Made by a program: the position numbers and the translations under genes. DNA of 64,000 nucleotides from assembly GCF_029207565.1 (NCBI RefSeq), contig NZ_JANCMW010000001.1, positions 372,001 to 436,000 of the forward strand, given 5' to 3'. Origin of the DNA: Marinobacter iranensis (GTDB taxonomy: Bacteria; Pseudomonadota; Gammaproteobacteria; Pseudomonadales; Oleiphilaceae). Shown here piece after piece: positions 1 to 9,729 of the stretch (position 1 is its first letter; every line of letters starts with the position of its first letter). Under the pieces are notes generated by a model that saw only the letters and a list, made by a program, of their open reading frames with translations, did no database searches and was not told where the DNA came from.

Positions 1-1485
1 CCGATTCGTAGGCGGCTTATTTTGATGCGGGACCGGCTTGGCGTTAAGCCGTTGTTCTATGCTAATTCTAATTATGGATTGGCATTCGGATCTGAAATCA
101 AAGCCGTACTGGCTGCGGGAGGCGTGGACACTTCACTCAACGAACAGGCCTTCGCTGAGTATCTCTGGTATGGGAATTCCTATGAAGAACGATCTTTATA
201 TCGCGGCGTACAAGCACTAAAGCCTGGTCACTGGATGATTGTTGAAAATGGCGAGGAACGAATTGAGCCTTGGTGGCGTATTGAAGAATGGCTTGAAAGA
301 GCTCCCACTGCGAATACTCCACAGGAGGCAGCAGTTCAGGTCAGGGAGGCATTGGACGCATCCGTAAAACGACAGCTTGTGGCCGATGTGCCTGTAGGTC
401 TTTTTTTAAGTGGAGGAATAGATTCCTCGGCTATAGCCGCATCAGCTATGAATGTGCAATCGCACCCCCTTTCCAGTTATTCCGTGGGTTTTGATTTTGA
501 GGGCGGTGTCAATGAGTTGCCCCGCGCGCGCCAGGTTGCGGAGCATTTCAGACTTAACCATCACGAATTGAAGATCGAGGGTGCCAACCTTCCAGAAACC
601 CTTATGACCCTTGCACGGGCCCATGACGAGCCCTTTGCGGACGCAGCGAATATTCCCCTCTACCTACTCTGCCAGCAATTGGGTAGTGATATAAAAGTCG
701 TGTTACAAGGAGATGGTGGTGATGAGATGTTCGCTGGTTACCGGCGTTATGCGATCCTTCGCAATACTCACTGGTGGAGACTTTGGCCGCGAATGTTATC
801 GTCGTTACTGCGAAATGGCGGTGAGAGGGGGCGGCGCCTTGCCCGAATAGGGGAAGCGACGGGTAACTCCGATGCAGCTCTTCGAATGGGGTTGTTATTG
901 ACGGTAGAAACACTACATGATCCACCAGAGGCCATACTGGAGCCCGGCCGACGAACGGCTTTATCCTCTTCCACAGATCCCTTTCTGGCTTATCGAAATG
1001 CCGCAGGGCGCTTTGCAGCACATGACCCGGTACAGCAAATGCTGTTAACGGATATTTCAGTGCAATTGCCGTCCCAATTCCTGACCAAGGTGGACCGTGC
1101 CACCATGGCGGCGGGTATAGAAGCAAGAGTGCCTTTATTGGATGAGCGAGTTGCAGAACTGGCGGTTGGTATGCCTTCAAGCTGGAAAGCACATGGAATG
1201 GAGAAGAAAATCGTATTGCGGAACTCCCAACGAGGGCGTGTTCCCGCCTCCATTCTTGATGGCCCCAAGACTGGATTTGGTGTGCCATACGAACATTGGC
1301 TGAGGGGGCCATTACATGATTTTTCTCGTGACATGATACTAAATACAGGGTTCCTGCAACAGTTCGGGTTTGATCGCAAATCGGTAGAGTGTGCTTTTAA
1401 GGAACACCGAAACCAACGCCGAGAGCGCGGCTTTTTATTATGGAAACTTTTGCAGCTTGCATTGTGGGCGCAAAAAGATGCATAA
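1..1485 (+). CDS. asnB: Asparagine synthase (glutamine-hydrolysing), 5'-truncated by window edge
   Basis: The frame is open from base 1, so the true start lies outside the window and the amino-terminal glutamine amidotransferase domain is mostly missing. What remains begins in the RDRLGVKPL motif that ends that domain and runs through the ATP-pyrophosphatase synthetase domain, with its SGGIDSS loop near 409-429 and a GDGGDEMFAGYRRY motif near 712-750. The family transfers ammonia from glutamine to aspartate. Copies inside polysaccharide loci often amidate a sugar carboxylate instead, and that role is plausible here but not shown. The stop overlaps the start of the next gene by 8 bases. Confidence 0.93.
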   Translation, partial: PIRRRLILMRDRLGVKPLFYANSNYGLAFGSEIKAVLAAGGVDTSLNEQAFAEYLWYGNSYEERSLYRGVQALKPGHWMIVENGEERIEPWWRIEEWLERAPTANTPQEAAVQVREALDASVKRQLVADVPVGLFLSGGIDSSAIAASAMNVQSHPLSSYSVGFDFEGGVNELPRARQVAEHFRLNHHELKIEGANLPETLMTLARAHDEPFADAANIPLYLLCQQLGSDIKVVLQGDGGDEMFAGYRRYAILRNTHWWRLWPRMLSSLLRNGGERGRRLARIGEATGNSDAALRMGLLLTVETLHDPPEAILEPGRRTALSSSTDPFLAYRNAAGRFAAHDPVQQMLLTDISVQLPSQFLTKVDRATMAAGIEARVPLLDERVAELAVGMPSSWKAHGMEKKIVLRNSQRGRVPASILDGPKTGFGVPYEHWLRGPLHDFSRDMILNTGFLQQFGFDRKSVECAFKEHRNQRRERGFLLWKLLQLALWAQKDA

Positions 1486-2629
1486 GAAGCCATTAAATTC
1501 ACGTCCAAAATTATTGTTTGTGGGGGCATTCCCTTCACCTCATCGTCAGGTTTTCGGTGGAAACGTCACTGCCTGTCGGACGTTGCTTGCGTCGACTCTG
1601 CCACAGCGTGTTGACCTTGAATTAATCGATAGCACACAGCTCAGCAATCCTCCGCCAGGCCTGTTTGTTCGCCTTTTACTCGCGGCAAGGCGGTTTTTGA
1701 TTTTTTTAGTGAGATTTGAGCGCACGAGACCTGATGCAGTTTTACTTTTTACCTCAGTTGGAGCTAGCGTTATAGAGAAGGGCTCTATGGCTTGGTACGC
1801 GAAGTTGCGAGGAGTGCCTGCATTGCTGTTTCCACGAGGCGGACGGCTAATTGACAGTTTCCAGCGTTCTTGGGTGACTCGTTTAGCCGCCCATTTTGCT
1901 TTCTCAGGAGCAGAGAAGGTTCTGTGTCAGGGCGAGGCCTGGCGGGATTTTGTGACTGGCCCCCTGGGGCGTTCGCTAAATGATGCGCCTATAGTGAGAA
2001 ACTGGACAGCCACCCCTGATCTGCTGGAGATAGGAAGGCGGCCTGTTATGCCAGAAGCAGGGGTAGTCGTCCGGGTACTATTTGTCGGCTGGCTAGACCG
2101 TGAAAAAGGTGTTTTAGATTTACTTGAAGCCTGTGAAAAGCTAGCCCCAGATCACAAGTTTGAACTCAATCTTGTCGGCGAAGGAAACGTTTCAAGTCTA
2201 GCCCGAAAACGAGTTCAACAACTGGGTTTGACTAACGTAATTCACTTTTCCGGTTGGCTCAATGGAGATGATCTGATTCAGGCATTCCGTGATGCCGATA
2301 TTTTTGTGTTGCCCTCTTGGGCAGAGGGCTTACCGAATGCGATGATAGAAGCGATGGCCGCTCGCCTGGCAGTGGTAGTGACATCGGTGGGAAATATCAC
2401 CGATGTGATCAAGAACGGCGAGAATGGTCTGCTTGTTACGCCACACGATGTCGCGCAACTTCAAACCGCACTAAGTCAGGTTATTGATGGTCATGAGCTT
2501 CGGACGAGGCTCGCCTATTGCGCTCATGAGCTCGCAGCCTCGAATTATGGTGTGGAGCCAGCTGTTGAGCGCATTTGTCAGATCATCTCTGATGTAACTG
2601 AACGAACAGTCTCGGACGTAACTGATTAA
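1478..2629 (+). CDS. Glycosyltransferase, GT4-like family
   Basis: A 383-residue GT-B fold glycosyltransferase that would add one sugar to a lipid-linked or surface glycan. The carboxy-terminal half has the GT4 features: VRVLFVGWLDREKGV at its start and the nucleotide-sugar motif EGLPNAMIEAMA (the E-x7-E signature) near 2325-2360. I chose the ATG at 1478, overlapping the asnB stop. The frame stays open to a TTG at 1391, but that would add 29 residues unlike the family amino terminus, while LLFVGAFPSPHRQVFGGN soon after 1478 is the usual first strand and loop. Donor and acceptor cannot be told from sequence. Confidence 0.85.
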   Translation: MHKKPLNSRPKLLFVGAFPSPHRQVFGGNVTACRTLLASTLPQRVDLELIDSTQLSNPPPGLFVRLLLAARRFLIFLVRFERTRPDAVLLFTSVGASVIEKGSMAWYAKLRGVPALLFPRGGRLIDSFQRSWVTRLAAHFAFSGAEKVLCQGEAWRDFVTGPLGRSLNDAPIVRNWTATPDLLEIGRRPVMPEAGVVVRVLFVGWLDREKGVLDLLEACEKLAPDHKFELNLVGEGNVSSLARKRVQQLGLTNVIHFSGWLNGDDLIQAFRDADIFVLPSWAEGLPNAMIEAMAARLAVVVTSVGNITDVIKNGENGLLVTPHDVAQLQTALSQVIDGHELRTRLAYCAHELAASNYGVEPAVERICQIISDVTERTVSDVTD

Positions 2630-3222
2630 AATCATTTTACAGTTGAAAAAATTAGGGCGATGCTGAATAGGTCTCCAAGATCAGAGATATTATGGTAATC
2701 GCCAATCGTATAATAGTCGTTGCCATCATGGATCAGACAACTTTCTCCAAGGTTGAGTGCAAGAATTAAGAAGTGAAAGACTAGCAGCAAGATTTTTCTG
2801 GAGCGGATGGGAGAAGATGACTCTCGGGACTCAGCTATTCAACGATCTCAGCGACCCGGCCACAGACCACCCTTACGAAGTCAACTCTATGCGGTATTCT
2901 GCCAGCCTGAATCTGGAGTGCTTGCCATGCCGGATAATGAATTCTCACATAGGCCGCAGAAAACTCTTTATATTTGAGGATCATATATCGGGCTAAAGCC
3001 TGCTTCGCCGCACCGCTATGAACATAACTAAGAACGGACCTCGCTCCGATGGTGGGTTATTGCCTGAGTGAAGAACAGCCTCCCAACGCAGTGTTTTATA
3101 CCTTAGAGAGTACAGCAACTGATCAAAGCCAAGGTGCTAACGAGGCAGATTACTCTGACCCTGATTTCGGATCGTTGTGCTTTGAGTTTTGGTGTCAGCA
3201 GTTTTTGGATTAGGGGTTTTTT
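2630..3222. other. Intergenic region without a recognisable gene
   Basis: About 590 bases. A 79-codon open frame (2757-2996, plus strand) has no clear ribosome site and no family I recognise. The stretch is AT-richer than its surroundings and could be decayed coding sequence from rearrangement of the polysaccharide locus. An AGGGG at about 3211 serves the gene that follows. Confidence 0.4.
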
Positions 3223-5382
3223 ATGAAACAGATTTTACAAAGCCTGAAAACCGGCGAAACAACGGTAGCCGATGTGCCTGCCCCGTCTATGCGTAGCGGC
3301 CATATTCTGATTAATACCTCTCATACCCTCGTTTCCGCCGGAACCGAGAGGACACTGGTGGGTTTTGGTAAGGCTAACTGGGTCGATAAGGCCCGCCAGC
3401 AGCCAGACAAGGTGCGCATGGTGCTGGATAAGGTTCGTACCGATGGCTTGGCAACAACACTGGACGCCGTTCAAAGCAAACTTGATCAGCCTTTGGCGCT
3501 GGGATATTGCAACGTCGGTGCTATTGCTGAAGTTGGCGCTGGAATCAACGGTTTAGCCTTAGGAGAGCGTATTGTCAGTAATGGTGGGCATGCGCAGGTT
3601 GTGTGTGTGCCTAGAAATCTCACTGCAAAAATTCCCGACAGCGTTACCGACGAGCAGGCCAGCTTCACGGTCCTGGCGGCTATTGGGCTTCAAGGTATCC
3701 GGCTTGTAAACCCAACGCTTGGTGAATGTGTGGTGGTAACCGGCCTTGGCCTGATTGGGTTGCTTACTGTACAGATGCTGCGGGCACAGGGTTGCCGGGT
3801 TCTGGGTATAGACTTTGACCCTGCCCGCTTGGAACTGGCCCGCAAATTCGGCGCGGAGGTAGTGAATCCCGGCAAAGGTGAGGACGTGCTGGCAGCTGCT
3901 GCAGGGTTTTCCCGAGGGCGGGGCGTAGATGCGGTGATTATTACCGCGTCCACCAAGAGCAATGAGCCTGTCAGCCAGGCTGCGACCATGTGTCGCAAAC
4001 GTGGCCGTATCGTGCTGGTTGGTGTCACCGGGCTGGAGCTGTCCCGGGCGGATTTTTACGAGAAAGAGCTCAGCTTTCAGGTCAGTTGCTCCTATGGGCC
4101 CGGTCGGTACGACCCTGCCTATGAGCAGGGCGGCCAGGATTATCCCGTTGGCTTTGTGCGCTGGACAGAGCAGCGTAACTTTGAGGCGGTGTTGGATCTG
4201 ATGGCCTCTGGTCTTCTGGATATAGAGTCCTTGATCAGCCATCGCTTTAGTCTGGAACAGGCAGAAGAAGCCTACGACCTTTTGTCTTCCGGTGAGCCGT
4301 CTTTGGGAATTTTGTTGGAATACCCGCAGCAACAAGGCGTGGGCCCCCGGGTGGTGTCGCTTACAGACAACGAGGGAAGTGGCAGTGACGGCGGGGTGGT
4401 GAACAGGGCACCGGCTGCCGGAAAGGCAACAGTTGGTTTCCTGGGTGCGGGTAATTATGCGGGGCGGGTGCTTATTCCTGCATTCAAGGCTGCGGGGGCT
4501 GAAATGCATACCGTTGTCAGTGGTGGCGGAGTGAGTTCTGTTCATTACGGCAAGAAACACGGCTTCCGGCAGGCCTCCACTGATGGCAAGGCGTTAGTGG
4601 AAGATGCATCTGTTAACACGCTGGTTATCGCCACTCGCCATGATAGTCATGCCCGCCAGGTGCTTGACGGGTTGAGGGCAGGCAAACATATTTTCTGCGA
4701 AAAACCACTTTGCTTAACCCATGAGGAACTGACAGAGATTGAGGCAGAAGCTGCCGGACGGCCAGAACAATTACTAGTGATCGGTTTCAATCGTCGCTTT
4801 GCCCCTCATGTGGTCACAGCAAAGGCGCTTCTGGAGACAGTAGCTGAGCCTAAGAATATGGTGATGACGGTAAATGCCGGCGCTATTCCTGTGGACCACT
4901 GGACACAGGATCCGGAGGTCGGTGGTGGCCGTATTGTGGGCGAAGCGTGTCATTTTATTGATCTGTTGAGGCACTTGGTGGGAACGTCCATTACCGGTCA
5001 CTACAGTATTGCTGTGGGGCGCCACCCTGCCGTCGAAATTACTGAAGATAGAGCTACCATCACCTTGACCTTTGCCGATGGCTCCGTCGGCACCATTCAT
5101 TACCTTGCTAACGGCGACAAAAGCTTTCCCAAAGAACGGCTGGAAGTATTCTGCGCAGGCCGGGTGCTGCAGTTGGATAACTTCCGCAAGCTGAAAACCT
5201 ATGGTTGGCCAGGCGCAAAAGATAATCGCCTGTGGCGCCAGAATAAGGGGCAGGGCGCTTGTGCCAATGAGTTTGTGAAGGCGGTTTCCGGTGGTGGTCA
5301 GTCGCCCATACCTCGGGAAGAGATTTTTGAGGTGTCCCGGGTAACTCTGGAAGTCGCAGAACAACTGAGGAAGCAGAGCTGA
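3223..5382 (+). CDS. Two-domain oxidoreductase: alcohol dehydrogenase-like plus Gfo/Idh/MocA
   Basis: A 719-residue fusion. Residues ~1-370 resemble a medium-chain alcohol dehydrogenase, with a nucleotide fold around VVVTGLGLIGLLTVQ. Residues ~400-719 are a Gfo/Idh/MocA sugar dehydrogenase with a second dinucleotide fold (VGFLGAGNYAGRV) and the CEKPL motif whose Lys is catalytic in that family. Such bi-domain enzymes are recurrent in bacterial polysaccharide loci and presumably act in sequence on a nucleotide sugar or glycan intermediate; the substrate is unknown. An AGGGG lies 7 bases before the ATG. The stop overlaps the wecB start (TGATG), so the two are translationally coupled. Confidence 0.88.
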   Translation: MKQILQSLKTGETTVADVPAPSMRSGHILINTSHTLVSAGTERTLVGFGKANWVDKARQQPDKVRMVLDKVRTDGLATTLDAVQSKLDQPLALGYCNVGAIAEVGAGINGLALGERIVSNGGHAQVVCVPRNLTAKIPDSVTDEQASFTVLAAIGLQGIRLVNPTLGECVVVTGLGLIGLLTVQMLRAQGCRVLGIDFDPARLELARKFGAEVVNPGKGEDVLAAAAGFSRGRGVDAVIITASTKSNEPVSQAATMCRKRGRIVLVGVTGLELSRADFYEKELSFQVSCSYGPGRYDPAYEQGGQDYPVGFVRWTEQRNFEAVLDLMASGLLDIESLISHRFSLEQAEEAYDLLSSGEPSLGILLEYPQQQGVGPRVVSLTDNEGSGSDGGVVNRAPAAGKATVGFLGAGNYAGRVLIPAFKAAGAEMHTVVSGGGVSSVHYGKKHGFRQASTDGKALVEDASVNTLVIATRHDSHARQVLDGLRAGKHIFCEKPLCLTHEELTEIEAEAAGRPEQLLVIGFNRRFAPHVVTAKALLETVAEPKNMVMTVNAGAIPVDHWTQDPEVGGGRIVGEACHFIDLLRHLVGTSITGHYSIAVGRHPAVEITEDRATITLTFADGSVGTIHYLANGDKSFPKERLEVFCAGRVLQLDNFRKLKTYGWPGAKDNRLWRQNKGQGACANEFVKAVSGGGQSPIPREEIFEVSRVTLEVAEQLRKQS

Positions 5383-6476
5383 TGCTGATTGATATCATTG
5401 CAGGCGCCCGCCCGAATTTCATGAAGATTGCTCCGATTATTCGGGCTTTGCAGGTTCGCCAGGAAGCAGGCAGTAAGTTAAGTTACCGCCTGATCCATAC
5501 CGGCCAGCACTATGATGCGAGTATGTCCGGGGCTTTTTTTGAGCAATTGGGTATTCCTGAGCCGGATGTGAATCTTGAGGTAGGGAGCGGCACCCAGGCT
5601 GAGCAGGCGGCCGGCATTATGACCCGCTATGAAAGCCTGCTTCTGGAAGCACCTGGTGCCCTGTGCCTGGTTGTAGGCGATGTAACATCTACGATGGCAT
5701 GCGCAATTACGGCTCAGAAGTTGCGGATTCCAGTGGCTCATGTGGAAGCGGGTATCCGCTCCGGCGACTGGAGCATGCCGGAGGAAATCAACCGGATGGT
5801 CACGGACAGTATTACCAACTGGTTTTTCACGACCAGTGAGTGGGCCGGCGGCAATCTTCGGAAATCTGGCGTTGAAGAAGAGCGGATTTTTTTCGTGGGT
5901 AACACCATGATCGATACGCTTATGGCCAACATGCCTAGGTTTAGCCCGCCAGATTTCTGGGAAAGGTATAAGCTCAAACCCAGCCAATACTTCGTAGTGA
6001 CTTTGCATCGCCCCGCCAACGTGGATTCCGCTGGGGATTTTGCCGAGATGTTGCAGGCCATCGGGCGTAATACCCGTGGTTTACCAGTAGTGTTCCCGGT
6101 GCATCCACGTACTGCTAAAACCCTTAGGGATATGATGGATTTGCCTGAAAACTTCATTCTGGCGGAACCTCAGCCCTACCTGCAGTTTAATTATCTGGTC
6201 AAGCATGCCAAAGCGGTGATTACGGATTCCGGCGGTATTACTGAGGAGACCACCGTGATGGGTGTTCCCTGCCTGACGCTAAGAAATAATACTGAGCGAC
6301 CGGAAACGGTGGAGCAGGGCACGAACGAATTGGTAGGCACTGACCCTGCTGCACTTGCGCCGGCCCTGGAGCGACTGTTTACAGGCGACTGGAAACAGGG
6401 CGGCATACCTCCGCTTTGGGATGGAAAAACCGGTGAACGTATTGTGACTAACTTAGAGAAGTTGCTTTGTGGTTGA
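5382..6476 (+). CDS. wecB: UDP-N-acetylglucosamine 2-epimerase (non-hydrolysing)
   Basis: 364 residues, full length for the family that interconverts UDP-GlcNAc and UDP-ManNAc in the cytoplasm. The amino terminus AGARPNFMKIAPI, the central HVEAGIRSGD with EEINRMVTD, and the carboxy-terminal DSGGITEETTVMGVPCLTLR are hallmark family segments, the last binding the UDP moiety. Start and preceding stop overlap by one base. Together with the dehydrogenase at 18717 it could supply UDP-ManNAc or the matching uronic acid for the repeat unit, but that link is inference. Confidence 0.93.
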   Translation: MLIDIIAGARPNFMKIAPIIRALQVRQEAGSKLSYRLIHTGQHYDASMSGAFFEQLGIPEPDVNLEVGSGTQAEQAAGIMTRYESLLLEAPGALCLVVGDVTSTMACAITAQKLRIPVAHVEAGIRSGDWSMPEEINRMVTDSITNWFFTTSEWAGGNLRKSGVEEERIFFVGNTMIDTLMANMPRFSPPDFWERYKLKPSQYFVVTLHRPANVDSAGDFAEMLQAIGRNTRGLPVVFPVHPRTAKTLRDMMDLPENFILAEPQPYLQFNYLVKHAKAVITDSGGITEETTVMGVPCLTLRNNTERPETVEQGTNELVGTDPAALAPALERLFTGDWKQGGIPPLWDGKTGERIVTNLEKLLCG

Positions 6477-6697
6477 GTCTTCGATTTGGTTAAAACCGTA
6501 TCGCGAATCTTCTGAGGGACAATGAAATCCCGGAGTTTCTTGGCCAAATCGAATGGTTTAAAGGTAATTGGGACGATTCTTCCTTGCCCAAGTAGTGGGT
6601 ATATAAACCTGCAATTATCACGATGCTCTCAGCAAATAATCTATGACCTGTCTTAATTTGCTGGCCCAAAAATCGTCATTAGGAGATTTTGCTGCCT

Positions 6698-8515
6698 ATG
6701 TTAACCAAAATTAAGGCCGTGTTTGCTCTGGGGATTGCAAATGTTTTCAGGGTTATATGGTTTCGTCTTTGTGTGCGTTTGAGTCTCAATCCAGTGAGGC
6801 GCTTGCGTGCTGTCATACCAAAAGGCCCGTTTTTCAAATCCAAGGTTTTGTTTGAAGAAGCCAGTTCAGGTTATGAATATGTAACGATGGGGTTTGGTTA
6901 TATCCCTCTGGGGACAAGCCTAGTTCCCCCCAATTGGCATTTAAATATCCTGACGGGTAATCGCTGTCTGGACTCGGAGCTGCCATGGTTTTCTATTCCT
7001 GATTTCACTACAGAGCTAGGTGACATCAAGGGTGTCTGGGAGCTGTCTCGGTTTGACTGGGTTTTGGGGTTTTCCAGAGAGCATCGCGAAGGTGACACCA
7101 CATCGCTCGCCAAGCTGGAGGGGTGGCTGGAGGATTGGGTAAGAGCTAACCCTCCTTATTACGGCCCGAACTGGAAGTGTGGGCAAGAAGCTTCGATTCG
7201 TACAATGCACTTGGCTATGACCGCAATTATACTTGAGCAGGTTGATGAGCCAGAGGCGTCTCTGCTTCACTTGATTGAGGTACACCTGCAGCGTATTGCT
7301 CCAACAATCCTCTATGCGATTGCGCAAGACAATAATCATGGCACTTCGGAGGCGGCGGCATTATTTATTGGAGGAAGCTGGCTCGCTAGTCACGGGAGCT
7401 CAAAAGGTGAATACTGGCAAAACGAAGGCCGAAAGTGGCTGGAGAATCGGGCACGCCGTTTGATTGAGCCGGATGGTAGCTTTAGCCAGTATTCGGTCAA
7501 TTATCACCGGGTCGTGCTCGATACATTTTCTATGGTAGAGCTTTGGCGGCGCAAATTGTCGTTGCCTGAACTCAGCAAGCATTGGTACGAAAAAGCGGTG
7601 GCGGCAACCAATTGGCTTTGGGCGATGCTGCAGTCAAACGGTGATGTTCCAAATATTGGCGCAAACGATGGCGCCCGTTTATTGCCTCTTGCTGCGACCG
7701 ATTATAGAGATTTTCGCCCATCGGTGCAGATGGCTGCGGCCTTGTTCAGGAATGAAAGAGCGGTGCCAGAGGTCGGAGAGTGGGACATAGCTTTAAAGCT
7801 GTTAGGCGTAGATGCTCCGCTGCGTCAGGCTCCAGCAGTGGAGAGTCAGCTTTTCGATTGCGGCGGCTATGCAATAATGCGGGACTCAGGATGTTTTGTT
7901 CTTTTTCGGTATCCGCGCTTTCGCTTTCGCCCCGGGCATGCGGACGCCCTACATGTTGACCTTTGGTTGAATGGCGAAAATCTTCTGCGTGACGGGGGAT
8001 CTTTTAGCTACAACACCACAGAGCCATTGCAAAGCTATTTCCCCGGTGTGAGGGCCCACAATACAGTTCAGTTTGACGACAGGGAGCCAATGCCGAGAAT
8101 CAGTCGGTTTCTTTTTGGGGAGTGGCTGAAAACATCTACGCTTGAACCACTTAAAGTGACCAGCGAAGGCCAGCGGGTGGCAGCCGGATACAGGGATTAT
8201 CTGGGCGCACGCCATACGCGGAGGCTGAGCCTTTCTGATAGTATGCTTCGAATCGAGGACGATGTCAGCGGCTTTCGCGAGAGGGCGATATTGCGTTGGC
8301 GATTGCAGCCGGGCGATTGGGAGGTGTCAGGGCATTCCGTAGCCTTGAGGGGGGTAAAGATTGAAGTAAGTGCCGACGTACCGTTGAAACGTGTGGAATT
8401 GGTTGAAGGCTGGGAATCCCGGTATTACGGCCTGAAAACGCCCTTGCCCGTCCTCGAAGTTGAGGTGGCCCGCGTTGGTCACCTTGTCACAGATATTACT
8501 TGGAATCAGTCTTGA
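6698..8515 (+). CDS. Heparinase II/III family polysaccharide lyase-like protein
   Basis: About 605 residues with the family layout: an alpha-helical toroid in the first two thirds, including the conserved NNHGTSEAAALF stretch, then a beta-sandwich with RPGHADALHVDLW and ARHTRRL. Members cleave uronic-acid-containing glycans by beta-elimination, and in capsule or O-antigen loci they are thought to trim or edit the product. No clear signal peptide is visible, so export is uncertain. I chose ATG 6698, 12 bases after AGGAG; a TTG at 6689 is only 3 bases from it. The stop TGA overlaps a TTG start of the next gene. Confidence 0.85.
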   Translation: MLTKIKAVFALGIANVFRVIWFRLCVRLSLNPVRRLRAVIPKGPFFKSKVLFEEASSGYEYVTMGFGYIPLGTSLVPPNWHLNILTGNRCLDSELPWFSIPDFTTELGDIKGVWELSRFDWVLGFSREHREGDTTSLAKLEGWLEDWVRANPPYYGPNWKCGQEASIRTMHLAMTAIILEQVDEPEASLLHLIEVHLQRIAPTILYAIAQDNNHGTSEAAALFIGGSWLASHGSSKGEYWQNEGRKWLENRARRLIEPDGSFSQYSVNYHRVVLDTFSMVELWRRKLSLPELSKHWYEKAVAATNWLWAMLQSNGDVPNIGANDGARLLPLAATDYRDFRPSVQMAAALFRNERAVPEVGEWDIALKLLGVDAPLRQAPAVESQLFDCGGYAIMRDSGCFVLFRYPRFRFRPGHADALHVDLWLNGENLLRDGGSFSYNTTEPLQSYFPGVRAHNTVQFDDREPMPRISRFLFGEWLKTSTLEPLKVTSEGQRVAAGYRDYLGARHTRRLSLSDSMLRIEDDVSGFRERAILRWRLQPGDWEVSGHSVALRGVKIEVSADVPLKRVELVEGWESRYYGLKTPLPVLEVEVARVGHLVTDITWNQS

Positions 8516-9729
8516 AAGTTCTCTATTTTCATCAGCACTTTGTAACGCCGAAAGGCGCAGGCGCAATTCGATCCTATGCCATGGCTAGAAAATTGATCGA
8601 ACAAGGTCACACCGTCACGATGGTATGTGGGAGCAATACCACGGGGACCACCGGTCTTGAGGGACCGTTCCACAGAGGTCAGCGCCGGGGCACCGTAGAT
8701 GGCATTAAGGTAGTAGAGCTTGATCTTGCCTACTCGAATAACGATGGCTTCATGAAACGGGCGCTGACATTTCTATTATTTGCATGGCGTAGCATCATTA
8801 TTGCGCTGACCGAAAAATACGATGTGGTGTTTGCAACCACGACTCCGCTTACGGCTGGTATTCCTGGCATTTTTGCGCGTTGGCTGAGAAAAAAGCCGTT
8901 TGTGTTTGAAGTCCGGGATCTGTGGCCGGAGCTTCCCCGGGAAATGGGGGTAATCACCAATCCAGCAGTGCTTTGGGCCATGGGGATACTCGAGTGGGCC
9001 AGTTATCGGTCCGCCAATCGGCTGGTCGGACTGTCACCTGGGATTGTTGAGGGCATCCGAAAGCGGGGTGTGCCTGCTGAGCGAATTGCTTTGGTACCGA
9101 ATGGATGTGACCTCGATATCTTCACTGAGAAAGCGAAGCCCTGGCTCCCCAAAGGTGTTCTGGAGTCAGACCTCGTGGCGGTGTTTGCTGGCACTCATGG
9201 TGTGGCGAACGGCCTAGATGCGGTATTGGATGCAGCCATGGAATTGAAAAGACGTGAGCGCACGAACATTAAGATCTTGCTGATTGGCGATGGCAAACTC
9301 AAGCCAGCTTTGCAGGCTAGGGCGCAACGTGAAAGCCTGACCAATGTAGTGTTTCACGACCCAGTGAAAAAGGCAGATTTAGCAGGTTTAATGAGGGCAG
9401 CAGATCTTGGCATGCAGGTGTTGGCCAATGTGCCTGCCTTTTATTACGGCACTTCCCCCAACAAGTTCTTTGATTATATTTCTGCTGGACTTCCGGTCTT
9501 GAACAATTACCCCGGCTGGCTGGCTGAGATGATCGAACGTGAGCAGTGTGGATTTGTTGTGCCGCCAGCAGACGCTGTCGCTTTTGCAAAGGCATTGGAG
9601 CAGGCTGCGGATGACCGCGAATTGTTACCAGCAATGGGCCAGAGAGCTAAGGCGCTGGCCAAGAGAGAGTTTGATCGGGAGATAATGGCTAGCGAGTGGG
9701 TGGATTGGGTGACAGGAGTAGCCCGATGA
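8512..9729 (+). CDS. Glycosyltransferase, WbuB/GT4-like
   Basis: About 405 residues. It starts MKVLYFHQHFVTPKGAGAIR, the typical opening of WbuB-like transferases that act on O-antigen or exopolysaccharide precursors. FEVRDLWPELP and GTSPNKFFDYISAGLPVL are further family segments. I place the start at the TTG at 8512, inside the preceding stop (TTGA); a TTG at 8500 would add four residues. In E. coli WbuB adds an N-acetyl-fucosamine residue; the sugar here is unknown. The gene overlaps the next by 4 bases (ATGA). Confidence 0.87.
   Translation: MKVLYFHQHFVTPKGAGAIRSYAMARKLIEQGHTVTMVCGSNTTGTTGLEGPFHRGQRRGTVDGIKVVELDLAYSNNDGFMKRALTFLLFAWRSIIIALTEKYDVVFATTTPLTAGIPGIFARWLRKKPFVFEVRDLWPELPREMGVITNPAVLWAMGILEWASYRSANRLVGLSPGIVEGIRKRGVPAERIALVPNGCDLDIFTEKAKPWLPKGVLESDLVAVFAGTHGVANGLDAVLDAAMELKRRERTNIKILLIGDGKLKPALQARAQRESLTNVVFHDPVKKADLAGLMRAADLGMQVLANVPAFYYGTSPNKFFDYISAGLPVLNNYPGWLAEMIEREQCGFVVPPADAVAFAKALEQAADDRELLPAMGQRAKALAKREFDREIMASEWVDWVTGVAR

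Noticed and set aside
2757..2996. 79-codon frame in the first large intergenic region
   Set aside because: No ribosome site, family or codon-use support; kept only as a note in the intergenic entry.
3559..4560. 333-codon leftward open frame
   Set aside because: Antisense to the two-domain dehydrogenase, which has clear motifs in the sense frame.
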